Part shown: one piece after another, positions 19,691 through 30,062 of the stretch | Layout of the letters: every line of letters starts with the position of its first letter | Position numbering within the stretch: the stretch's first letter is position 1 | Assembly: GCA_022606425.2 (NCBI GenBank) | Contig: JAHDVF020000075.1 | Coordinates: 1-64,000 of the forward strand | Length of the DNA: 64,000 bases | Source of the DNA: Lepidostoma basale | Taxonomy: Eukaryota; Arthropoda; Insecta; Trichoptera; Lepidostomatidae | Direction of reading: 5' to 3' | Notes under the pieces: model-generated | Told to the model about the DNA's origin: nothing | What the model saw: the letters and a program-made list of their open reading frames with translations, nothing else | Database searches by the model: none | Translations under genes and position numbers: made by a program

Positions 19691-20398
19691 AGAAATCTGC
19701 CGATAAATATCTAATTGTGTCAATTGACGTCCACCTTGAGAATTCCGCCAAAAAAATACAAAAAAAAACTAACCTAACCTAACCTAACCCAACCTTGCAG
19801 AAATCTGCCGATAAATATCTAAATGTGTCAATTGACGTCCACCTTGAGAATTCCGCCAAAAAAATACAAAAAAAAACTAACCTAACCTAACCTAACCCAA
19901 CCTTGCAGAAATCTGCCGATAAATATCTAAATGTGTCAATTGACGTCACACCTTGAGAATTCCGCTAAAAAAATACAAAAAAAAACTAACCTAACCTAAC
20001 CTAACCCAACCTTGCAGAAATCTGCCGATAAATATCTAAATGTGTCAATTGACGTCACACCTTGAGAATTCCGCTAATAAAATTCAAAAAAAAACTAACC
20101 TTACATAACCTAACCCAACCTTGCAGAAATCTGCCGATAAATATCTAAATGTGTCAATTGACGTCCACCTCGAGAATTCCGCTAAAAAATACAAAAAAAA
20201 AAAACTAAGCTAACCTAACTTAACCCAAGCTTGCAGAAATCTGCCGATAAATATCTAAATGTGTCAATTGACGTCCACCTTGAGAATTCCGCCAAAAAAA
20301 TACAAAAAAAAACTAACCTAACCTAACCTAACCCAACCTTGCAGAAATCTGCCGATAAATATCTAAATGTGTCAATTGACGTCACACCTTGAGAATTC
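19687..20398 (+). repeat. Subtelomeric 108-bp tandem satellite carrying CCTAA
   Basis: Seven copies (the last truncated) start with TTGCAGAAATCTGCCGATAA at 19687, 19795, 19903, 20012, 20121, 20231 and 20339, with spacing 108-110 bp. Each unit ends in an A-rich stretch (AAAATACAAAAAAAAA), followed by CTAACCTAACC and CCCAACC, so telomere repeats are part of the unit. The A-rich-to-CCTAA join resembles a retrotransposon 3' end in telomeric DNA. The array ends abruptly after GAGAATTCC at 20398. Confidence 0.92.
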
Positions 20399-21929
20399 CT
20401 ACCTGCGCTGCTGCGCAGGAGTAGCTCGGATTTGATATATGGTCAAAAATAATTCCGTATTTTGACTCTCATTCAACCCCCCACCACTCTATTCTAACGA
20501 TTAATAGCGCAATCACACGCACTTTGCGCCCTCTTTGCTAGCGCGACACAACCAGTGCTGTACGACGCACTTCTATTGGAAGTATTTCCGTCTCCCGGTC
20601 ATCTGAGACCACCCCCCCCCCCCGATAAAAAAAAAATCTCAAAAAATATATATTCTGAAAGAAGAGCGAATTTCAGAATATTTATAAAACTTACAGTTTC
20701 GCCTTTTTTGTCTCCGACTTTTCCGTACTTACCTTTTCTACTCCACACAAAAATGTCACGTCTGTTGTGTGAGAGCAGCAGTCGCTTCATTCAAATATTG
20801 TACCCAAGCTCGTAGCAAGTATGAACTTGTTACTGGCTTGGTCATGTATGTGAGTGGGCCGCCGCTTCGACACGCCGCCAGTGTTTTCCAAACATGTGTC
20901 TATATTTTTATATAAAAACTCATTTATGAAACTTTCATTTTTAAATTTGAGATTATCTATTTTTTATAAAGTATGCCTTAAAAAAATATTTAAAAAAAAA
21001 ACAATAAAAAACATTGAAATCTAAGTAAAACGGAAGTAATGTATTTTTTATGACAAATATTTATTTTACTTATTTTCAAATTTGAGAATTGTGTAATTAT
21101 AATTATTGTAGATATATATTATAAATAATAAAACATTAAATAGATTAGATTTTTTTATACAAATGTGTATTAAACAAATGCATGTCTAAAAACATTTATT
21201 TTCAAATTTGCGAGTTAATTATTTATAATTTTTTAATACATACGGAAACATCAAATAAATTAGGAACACGAAAGTAATAAAAAAAAACTTGTTTTATTGA
21301 CAAATGTGTATAACAAAGGTCAGCGTGCTTCGTCTCAGGCTGGTGCACGCTGTAGAGTGCTTAAAGCACTTTTCCTCGTACTACCACACGAATACCTATA
21401 GTTTAATGAAAATGTGTGCATATTGAAATAAATTTTTTACGCTTAAACAAAAATCAAACACTTCAAAAACACACACTCTAATTATATTAAATCAGGTTTC
21501 CGGATTACCGGAGACGTTAAAATACATTGTCAATTATCTACAGTACATGAAAAGAACAATTCTTTATAATAACATTTAAATCACAACATTATTGTTGCAA
21601 AAAAATAAATTGTTTTCCAGCCGTCAAAATCAGAATTCAAACAAATTAAAAAGTATTTTCGAGCACACTCGCGTATTCATTAAATACATCCACACGCGGT
21701 CATTGTAATTCCTGACGCTAAACATTAAGTTTTTCTATAAATATACAATAAAAAAAACATCGTTTTATTGCACATACGAGTATCTGACGAAGTCGTCACT
21801 GAATAAGCGAACTGCAAATCACTCTTTCGGTATTACAGTTACGTTGCTACGAACTTCCAATATTTGTGACAAACGGTTTACAAATTTCAGTGTCGTTCGG
21901 TATTTGGGAAGAAAATAAATAATTAATTT
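20399..21929. other. Telomere-unique transition zone, no gene seen
   Basis: It starts with a short perfect hairpin (CCTGCGC TGCT GCGCAGG, 20402-20419). At about 20600-20635 there is a C-tract followed by GATAAAAAA that resembles the TRAS copy 2 5' UTR near 8000-8025. The rest is AT-rich with no convincing coding frame; a small ORF at 20555-20815 has no recognisable domain. Confidence 0.6.
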
Positions 21930-21932
21930 AAT

Positions 21933-22180
21933 CAAATGATTTTACTGAAATCTCTTGATGGAAGTTCATTTTAAATAATAATTAAATAAAACGATGTTTT
22001 TTAACTACTTCCACTTTTGTCTTTATTTAGACAGCGACCGGTTTCGCCAGGCTCGCTGGCATCGACAGACTGGTCTGTCGATGCCAGCGAGCCTGGCGAA
22101 ACCGGTCGCTGTCTAAATAAAGACAAAAGTGGAAGTAGTTAAAAAACATCGTTTTATTTAATTATTAAATAATTAATTAT
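21933..22180. repeat. Foldback element with near-perfect long palindrome (copy 1 of 3)
   Basis: Two arms of about 95 bp meet at about 22076. Each runs through ACGATGTTTTTTAACTACTT, the GACAGCGACCGGTTTCGCC block and GGCATCGACAGAC, and they are almost exact reverse complements. A flank (TGATTTTACTGAAATCTC...) is shared with the copies near 57800 and 61840. No coding capacity, so it is a non-autonomous foldback/MITE-like repeat. Confidence 0.85.
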
Positions 22181-23072
22181 TTGTTGGTACAACCATACCA
22201 CTATTTCGTATACAGACACGTATATTCCCATAAAGCATTTATTTTTAAACAGGCATTACATTTATAAAAATATTAGTAGCGCCTTCGATAACTTTTCACA
22301 GTTATGAATTCTCTGATCACGAAATTTCAATACGCTCAACTGTTAGTTGCAAATTATTATTATCAAAAATAGATGGCGCTAGTTAATTAGAACATTTTAA
22401 TGAATTTTCAATTTACATTAATAATTGAGCTTTTGTGATTTTTAGTAGTTAGTGAATCATTACGTCATACAATTTCTAAAATCATTGAAAAAATAAGAAA
22501 GAGCACTTGGAAATTAGAGTGTTTTTTTATAAAATTGGTATTCATTGTTGATTTTATTAGAGAATCATAAAATAAATTTATGTTTTAAGCAGAATAGAAT
22601 ACTTTGTTTTTTGTCCGACGTCGCATAAAAACATAATATTCAATATATTGTTTAAAACGTAATTTTTTTTATTGAATACTGTTTATCGAATTCCCAGAAA
22701 GCGAACTAGTTTTCAGAGATGGACAACATGGCATTTCTAGAAATACCACAATTGGTATTATTAGTTATGTTGCTGTAAACTTGGAATGTTTATGATAAAT
22801 TATTCACAAATGCCAGTGATGTTCGCTCGAAATGAATTAAAAATTATTTGTAGGTGTAACCATTCCGATATGATCATACCACGGGACAGTTTATTCCCAT
22901 AAAGTGTACTTCGTTAGAAACAGGCAATGCGTCTGAGATAGTTTTAGGACCTTAGATAACTTTTAATAGTACCTACCTACTGAATTCCAGCTAAGCTCTT
23001 CCTATCAAATACAGATGATTTATTGTTTCTTCAACAATGTTGTAAAACTCCGTATTAAATAATTTATACAAG
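22181..23072. other. AT-rich spacer, no gene seen
   Basis: No coding frame, RNA gene or clear repeat unit was recognised. The sequence is over 65% A+T by eye with many short homopolymers. Confidence 0.5.
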
Positions 23073-23240
23073 TGAAAACGTCCGTTTTCTAGAAGTTTCA
23101 TTATATTTTATGGGAATGACATGCTTTGCCCTTCTGAGGCATTATCAAAAAAGACATTTTGATAATGGCTTAGAAGGACAAATCATGTAATTCCCGTAAA
23201 ATATAATAAAACTTCTAGAAAACTAACGTTTACATTTATA
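23073..23240. repeat. Foldback MITE with about 75-bp arms
   Basis: The left arm (CGTTTTCTAGAAGTTTCATT...GGCATTATCAAAA) and right arm (TTTTGATAATGGCTTAGAAG...CTTCTAGAAAACTAACG) are reverse complements with a few mismatches, around a centre near 23155. Fragments of the arm (ACTTCTAGAAAAC, GACGTTTTCAT) recur near 29025, 30670, 36060, 36770 and 38250, so it is a dispersed family. Confidence 0.8.
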
Positions 23241-23406
23241 TTAATTATATACAGATGATGCAATTTGGTTTGATATACATGTTCATTGTAGATTGATGAT
23301 AATTTTTATGTTGATCGATTGATCATACTAGTGCTAGTCTATTAACATAAATATATTTATTAATAAACCAAATACTTTGACGAGTTTTGTGTTTTTAATG
23401 GCCGAT

Positions 23407-23628
23407 TTAGGTGTTCTTAGTTTGGCCTGAGGATGTGCTTCCATTTCGTTCACTTCTAATTACAGTATGAAAGCGGTTCGCCATTGTTGTTCTTCCCCTT
23501 ACTGCCGATCTTGCGATCTGTTTATGCAGGATATAAATGTCTTCCTGGGATGAACACGACCAGCTTTCTCTCCATTTCTTCGGTGGTCGTCCTAGTGATC
23601 GAAGGTCCTCTGGAGTCTCGTACATCAC
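23407..23628 (-). pseudogene. LINE C-terminal fragment, decayed
   Basis: The minus-strand frame reads LRSLGRPPKKWRES... and ends near TSSGQTKNT. GRPPKKW followed by a basic tail is typical of the C-terminus of LINE reverse-transcriptase proteins. There is no start and it is short, so it is not a host gene. Family not determined. Confidence 0.4.
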
Positions 23629-23640
23629 GATGTTTCATTT

Positions 23641-24215
23641 AAATTATTAAAAAATTTTTTGAAGCAACTCAACTATTTTTTCAGGACAGTTTGATCTACA
23701 GCAGTTATGAAGAAAAATATTTATTTAATTCATAAACCTTCTATTAAAAAAAATAACTCAGGAACCTTGTCAAATGTACAATTTCTTTATTAACAATACT
23801 TTTATATATTTTATTTTATCGGACTAACGGAAAAACACTTTTTGAATTTCGGTTTCCAAGACATCCTATTTACCGAAATATTTTATATATTATAGCCAGA
23901 AGATGGCAGCGAGCTGCCGAAACCGGTCGAAAACATATATACTAGTGGAATTTAACTAAATATTGATTTAAAAAAAAAACACTTTTTATTTTAATATTGT
24001 CAATATCTCTATTTGGCTTTAACATGCGATTCCATCGGAACACAATCTTAGTGACAATTATTAAGTTTAGGTACGCCGTATGTGTATTGAAGGAAACGAC
24101 TTAAATCCTTTAAAGTTTTTATGTACTAATTAAAAGAACAAGAACAAAAACGTAAAAATTGGTCATATTTTGCTGCTTGTAAGCTTTACGTTCGGAATCG
24201 GAACAGAGCAGTCCC
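23641..24215. other. AT-rich spacer with a repeat end
   Basis: A short repeat fragment at 23895-23935 (GATGGCAGCGAGCTGCCGAA followed by ACCGGTCG) recurs at 27213-27245. It shares the ACCGGTTTCG core with the foldback family at 21.9, 57.8 and 61.9 kb. Nothing else was recognised. Confidence 0.5.
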
Positions 24216-26706
24216 TCAAATGACCCTCACGGCCGTGTCCAGCGAGCCCCCGCGCGGCCTGCGCCCCGCCCCCCCTGAGCCGCCCGCCCCCGGCTCGCTG
24301 GGCCGGCGGACCGCACTCGGAGCCGGATGGGGGACGAAAGGATTCTGTAAACATGAATCGGTGATCAAACGCCTGTATATAGGTAGTGTCCTCGGGTCTT
24401 CTGTAATGGTAGAAATGTAATAAGCCTTTTAATATAGGTGCGTATTTCATGTTGCGAATGTGTCCGAGATCATCCGAGATCCGAATCTTCAAGAATAGAA
24501 TTTAAAGCGCTTCCATTGTCGATTGAAGCGTAAAAGAAACGATTGGGTTTTACGCACAACCTAAAGTAATTATCATAATTTCTACTTCTCATTACAAGTC
24601 AAGTCACTTGACATTATACACACAGACTACCCCAGAGTACGAAACATGGCTTTTATCAACCGCGAGTGGGAGAATGAGAACTGCTGTAAATAGAATGTAT
24701 ATAGTTACTCTGATTTCCGGCATGTCCACGTGCAGCAGATCCGCCAGCGGCTCGAGGCTCTCCTCGGCCCCTTCCCGGCTCGGCGAGGGGGGCGACAGGG
24801 GCGACATGGTGCGGGGCAAGGAGGCGGCCGAGGGACGCGCTGTCAACTGCCGCGCCAGCCGTAGCGGGTCCACCTCACCTGCGCGTCCCATCGTGGAGAT
24901 TAACAGAAATAGCAAATAGAACTACGAGTATGTTGCCGCGGGACTGACCGATGCCGATGGCGCGCGCCACGCGCTTGGCCTGCAGCAGGCGTGCCGCCCC
25001 GCGGCGGAAGCGGGCGGCGGCGGCACGGCGCCGGGCGGCTGTGTGCAGAGTGAGGCGCGCCAACCGCGCCTCCCAGGTGCCCAGGCGCGCCGAGCGCGCT
25101 GCCAGCACAGCTGGACCCCCCGAGCCGCGCGCCACCAGCGCACTCAGCAGGGCTGCACCCGTCTCCTGTGACACGCGGCCAATTAAAATTTTAATCATCC
25201 ATAGCCATCTGATCATGTAAAATATATAGCGTTTGAAGTCCTCAGTGATGTATGTATTTTGTCTCACCGGGCCGAGGTCGTTAACGCTGACGTCCAGCTC
25301 GCGCAGCGGAGAGCGGCCGACGGCCAGCGCGGCGGCGATGCGTCGTCCCGCGGCGGCGCCCCGCGCCCGGCGCCACCGCAGGCCGACACGTCAGGCGGTG
25401 GAGCGGGCAGCCGGCGTGCAGCGCGGCCGCCAGCAGCGACAAGCCGCGCGCGCCCAGCCCCGTGTTGCCGCGCAGCTCCAGCCCCAGCAGGCGGCACGCG
25501 GGCTGCACCAACGAGAAGCTCAGCGCTTCGGCACCCCCCGGACCTGAGAGCGCGGATGATTCGCGTTCTTAATTCTATTCTACTTGTTTTCTTCCTATAT
25601 TATTGTCACACATGAATATATTACCGATGCGGTTGTTAACTAGGAACAACTCCCTGAGGGAAGGCCTCTGCAGTGCAAAGGCGGCCAGCAACTTGGCCGC
25701 GCGGTCGCCCAAACCGCAATGGCTCAACTCCAACAGGCGCAGCCGCTCGTGGCCCACCAGCGCCGCCAGCAGCGGCTCCAACTTGCCACAGCCGACGTCC
25801 GTCCTCGTCAGGCGCAGCACGGCGAGCCGGGGGCAGCCGGCGAGGCCAGCGGCCAGGCGACGCGCGTGCGAGGGTGCCAGGCGTGCCAGCGTGCGGCAGT
25901 AGGTTGGCCCGCGCAAGCGCAGAGTGAGGTGAAGCTCGCTCAGTTGAGGCAGGCCGCTCAACACACTGCCCAGCGGGATCATGTCGCGATACGGGACGCC
26001 CTCCTCACGCATCGGCGCCCCCGCTACGAGCTCTCGCACGCGCAAACGCTGCACCCGCTCGGCGCATACGGCCACAAGCTCTGAGACCTTGTGGACTAAT
26101 TGTTTTTAGTAATTGCTTAATAAGTACGAGTACATAACATAAGTAATAGTTATTTTTTTAATTGTGTGTTTCATTAACCTTTTCCGGGTCATATTCAGAG
26201 GGGTGAAGGGCCTGCAAGTAGTCCTCACAATGCATCTCGAGGTAGCGAGTGAGGAAGGGGGCGGTCTCGGCGCCCTCGGCCACATCACACGCGAGCCCCC
26301 AGCGGGCGGTGCACGCCCGGCGCCAGTAGAGGTCGTATGGGGCACAGGAGGCCAAGAGGGCAAGAGGTGCGTCGGGCGCGCGTGGGACAGGGAGCGCCCT
26401 CAGAAGGCGCTGCACATCCCTCTCCAGAAGCAACTCGCCGATAGAGCACCCTGGGAACACGCAGAATGAGCTTCACAAATAGCAACAGAGCGATCATTTA
26501 TCTTTCATGTGCCGTACAATGAGGGAGTTACTCGTCCAGTTGTCTGCCAGCACGAGGAGGCAGAGGTCCGCCAGGCGCGGCACGTGCGCGCGGTCCCAAG
26601 AAAAGTGATCACAGCGGAGCGCGAGCGCGGTCCCCGGCTCCACGGAGTCCTCTGACACGCCATACGCCCTGAGGATGTTTGGGTCGATGCTCTCAGGCAG
26701 CCTCAT
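24216..26706 (-). CDS. DRC5: Dynein regulatory complex subunit 5 (TCTE1-like), leucine-rich repeat protein
   Basis: Axonemal LRR protein of the nexin-dynein regulatory complex, which couples dyneins in motile cilia and sperm flagella. Seven exons on the minus strand: 26706-26532, 26450-26179, 26078-25625, 25543-25268, 25165-24949, 24878-24709 and 24344-24216. Introns are GT-AG with matching phases. About 564 aa; human TCTE1 is about 500. From memory of the family, VPRLADLCLLVLADNW, then YWRRACTARW, then RLAVLRLTRTDVG and LRLLELSHCGLGD align in order with TCTE1. The C-terminus is Gly/Arg-rich. Exon 4 needs +2 nt (or -1) to join HRL...LRELDVSVNDLGP, so it holds one or two small indels near 25390 and 25360. 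The start at 26706 is the first ATG of the exon; an upstream exon is possible because vertebrate homologues are longer at the N-terminus. Confidence 0.8.
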
Positions 26707-28157
26707 GTCACGCGGCTGTGATCGGTTTGGTTTGGGAATCAGATATGGATGTCCAATTATCTAAATTATTTATGTTTTTAGATAATAAAAAAGGTTTTCA
26801 TCAGAAATATATGAAAAATCGTCGTATTCCTAGTAAGTTCTGTTTTTTCGCTCCAAACAACGAACATGTCAACATTAGTAAATAAAATCATTATATTAAA
26901 CAGCTACCCCATAACTTTTTGCCTAAGGAGGATAAAAAAAAGTCAGCACTGTTAGCGTTAATTTTCTATTCGCGCGTTATACTATTACTTCACTTCAACA
27001 TCAACGTCGCGTCGTAGTACACACCATTTCCTCGCATAAAAATATATTCCATTTTGAACACGCGCAACCAATGTTTGGTCGATATCGTATCAATCAGAGG
27101 CCTAACCCCGCCCTTAGTTAGTTTATTTTAATTTCTCAAAAAAGTATTATTAATTAAATGAAGAATTTGTGCATATTGAGTATAAACTTAATAATAAGTG
27201 AATGAGATCACCAGAAGATGGCAGCGAGCTACCGAAACCGATCGAAGACACAAACATTTTTTACATAAAAAATGTTTTCATTATTTACATACATAAATGC
27301 ATTGTTAGGAAAATCGATTTCCTTCTTTATTAACGTCATTATTCAATACCGTGACTGAAGTTAGTTAGTGGTAAATAAAATACGATGCATGAACGTCGGA
27401 AGTTAAATAAGTTAGTTATAAATCGTGAAAACATCGCATCAATGGTTTCAACATATCTAGTCGTCTCCGGTGTTCTAATCTAAATTAAGTTCCATATTAA
27501 AAAAATAGAGTTATAGTTATGGTCATAGTTTATATTTCAGTCAATCAAAGTCAAAATAGATTTTCTCCACTAGGCATTGTTAGCCTTTACAGAGGGGAGT
27601 TCAAAACTGTCGAATAAACGTTATCATGAACTTTCGCTTATACTTGGCGGCGATTTCAATACAACAGTTGGGATGAAAAGTTCGTAGGATTGACACATAG
27701 ATGACGTTACTGTAATTAAATCCATATGTGATTTTTAGTTAGTACCTACATTTAAAAGCAGCAATGCACAAAATCAAAGTTGCACAACGGGCCATGGAAA
27801 GATCCATGTTGGGTATCTCGCTTAAAGACTATATACCCAACGTGGAGATTAGTAGACGCACCAGGGTCACCGATGTAGTGATACGCATCTTACTTATCGC
27901 TTAATTATAAGATTAATGCTATTTATCAATCTTACTGCAATAAGATTTACAAGTTCAATAGCATTCCTTGCTTTTTTATCTATGGTTCCGCGGTTCCCGA
28001 ATCACACAAATAAATAATTTGTTTATGGTTCATGTGTTGACGTCTAGTTAGCGCGTTGTTTAATTCCCCATGTTTTGACGTTTAACGCTTAGGTTATTTG
28101 GACGATGTTTTATAAGAAATGTATTAATCGGTTGAAGTGTGATTGTTAGAGTGTATA
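26707..28157. promoter_or_regulatory. Divergent intergenic region between DRC5 and PPIL3, with a LINE fragment
   Basis: About 1.45 kb between two divergently transcribed genes, so both promoters should lie here. No TATA or initiator was assigned with confidence. It also contains a repeat end at 27213-27245 and an RTE-like LINE fragment at 27765-27890. Confidence 0.4.
27765..27895 (+). pseudogene. RTE-like LINE C-terminal fragment
   Basis: The plus-strand frame reads MHKIKVAQRAMERSMLG, then ISLKDYIPNVEISRRTRVTD. The same protein segment occurs on the minus strand at 63.5-63.7 kb. It is a short relic of a non-LTR reverse transcriptase. Confidence 0.75.
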
Positions 28158-29628
28158 ATGTCTGTCACGCTGCACACCGACGTGGGGGACATCAAGGTGG
28201 AGCTGTTCTGCGAGGAGTGTCCCAAGACCTGCGAGAACTTCCTGGCCCTGTGCGCAAGCGATTATTACAACGGCTGCCTTTTCCATCGGAACATTAAGGT
28301 ACTTACCAACCATTTCCGTATTCCAAACTATTAAACTATTATTAACCGGGTGGTGGTCTAGGGGATAGAACGCTTGGCTCCTGATCCAGGGGACATGGGT
28401 TCAAGCCTGGACACGACCAGATTCCTTCTTCATAATAATGAGCTATTTTCTGCTCACATTGAAGATTGTAATATAAATTCTAATATCATTGATGTAAATC
28501 CTTGATGTTAGTCTTTTTAAAAAAAAAAAATAATAATAATAATACAAATCAATGTTTAGGATTGTCGCTAAAAAGATATGGATCTCGCAGGGCTTCATGG
28601 TGCAGAGCGGGGACCCGTCTGGCAGCGGAAAGGGTGGGAGCAGCATCTGGGGCCGCAAGTTCCAGGACGAGTTCAAGGAGGACCTCAAGGTGAACGTCAT
28701 GTTGTGTTTTCAATTACATTTATTACCGAGATAGACTTGAACCAGATTCCTTCTTCGTAATAATGAAATATTCCTACTCACATTAATATATTCTATTGCT
28801 ATTGATTTAAATGCCCACAGCACGGAGCGCGGGGAACTCTGTCGATGGCCAACAACGGGCCCAACACGAATGGCAGCCAGTTCTTCATCGCTTATGCTGC
28901 CCAGCCCCACCTGGACCTCAAGTACACGCTCTTTGGCAAGTTAGTTGCCCTTCCTTTGCTCTGTCTATCTGATGTCTGAGGTCTGAATCACATTAACAGC
29001 AGCCATTAGATAAGCTGATATAACTTCTAGAAAACTGACGCTTTCACAATTTCCCCAAGAAGATGGACCCCCACGCTGTTTTATGCTGACATACCTGTCC
29101 TCTGTATTAATACATCCGGACAAACAAACTCCTTGCTTTTTCTGATTTCAAACATAACTCCCTGTAGTTATTGATTCATTTTAGTAACACAGTGTTACAT
29201 CAGACATCTGCTTTGGAGTTTGGTATCATTCATTCATTAACAGGAAGTTGCCGGTTTCAATAAGAATATTAGAAATCTCAAAACTGGTAACCATAGTAGG
29301 AGGATATGATAGTTTTTACTGAAGTCCACAATTCATCTTTAAAATAAGTATTTTTTCATGTTGATATGAAGCTGGCGAAGCTAGTCACAAGTATATCAAA
29401 ATGATTATTATTAAATTATTTTAACATGGCCAATTTGTAATTAGAGGCTATTTATTCCCAAAAGTTGACATATTTACTTTATATTTTATCTCTTTCACTA
29501 GGGTGATCGATGGGTTTGATGCGCTAGAGGAACTGGAGAAACTGCCCGTCAACGCAAAGAACTTCAAACCACTCACCGAGACGAGGATCTCCTCCGTCAC
29601 GGTGCACGCCAACCCCCTCGCTGCATAG
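28158..29628 (+). CDS. PPIL3: Peptidyl-prolyl cis-trans isomerase-like 3 (cyclophilin)
   Basis: A small cyclophilin that isomerises Xaa-Pro bonds and in animals is found with the spliceosome. Four exons: 28158-28298, 28591-28689, 28821-28939 and 29502-29628, all GT-AG with matching phase. The product is 161 aa, the same length as human PPIL3. It begins [20 protein letters not shown] and contains [15 protein letters not shown], the active-site region GSQFFI, and [14 protein letters not shown]. The ATG at 28158 is chosen because the frame upstream of it only offers TTG. Intron 1 carries a tRNA-derived SINE, and intron 2 a related SINE tail that runs up to the splice acceptor. The last exon is tail-to-tail with SARDH. 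Confidence 0.93.
28345..28500 (+). repeat. tRNA-derived SINE in PPIL3 intron 1
   Basis: A tRNA-like head has an A box (TGGTCTAGGGGATAG) and a B box (GGGTTCAAGCC) about 35 bp apart. It is followed by a non-tRNA body (CCAGATTCCTTCTTCATAAT...). The body is seen again in intron 2 at about 28735-28800. Not a functional tRNA gene by its context and tail. Confidence 0.7.
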
Positions 29629-30062
29629 CATCCTCTCTCCACTCTTGTGGCCAACATTCATTCTGGAAGAATTCCGTCATGAAAGGAATTGTTTAAATGA
29701 TACTGACCACTTTGATTATAAAATTAGTTTTATTTTAATTTTTGTAACAAAACATCTGCAAAACTTTAACCTACTGCATATTATTTACATCTTGTATTGT
29801 CAGTTCCCGACTAGCTCCCAACATCGGACCAGCACCTTACAAATGCATAACAATGAATACTCCCCGCAGTACCTGTTGGAGAGGAGCTCCCTTCTAAACT
29901 ATTTAAAGAATTAAACTAAGTTATCTACAATAATTCTAGACTAACTCATTGCCCCATATCCGGTACTAGATTATCTTTAGTGATAATTATAGCAGTCCAT
30001 GGAAAAATATAAAAATATTTGTATTGTTTCACACATGAAACGCACGGTGAGTAACGGTGAGT
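29629..30062. other. Convergent 3' intergenic spacer (PPIL3 / SARDH)
   Basis: About 430 bp between two tail-to-tail stop codons, so it holds both 3' UTRs and polyadenylation sites. No specific terminator was assigned. Confidence 0.5.

Noticed and set aside
19687..20398. CRISPR-like array
   Set aside because: The repeat is 108 bp with no variable spacers, in an insect telomere; it is a satellite.
1..20398. SART-type elements
   Set aside because: As I recall, SART inserts in the opposite orientation (poly(A) next to TTAGG); all three elements here have poly(A) next to CCTAA.
24922..25615. Long plus-strand Arg/Ala-rich ORFs opposite DRC5
   Set aside because: They are shadows of GC-rich LRR exons on the minus strand, whose splice phases agree.
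28345..28420. tRNA gene
   Set aside because: A and B boxes are present but the sequence does not close into a good cloverleaf and continues into a SINE body.
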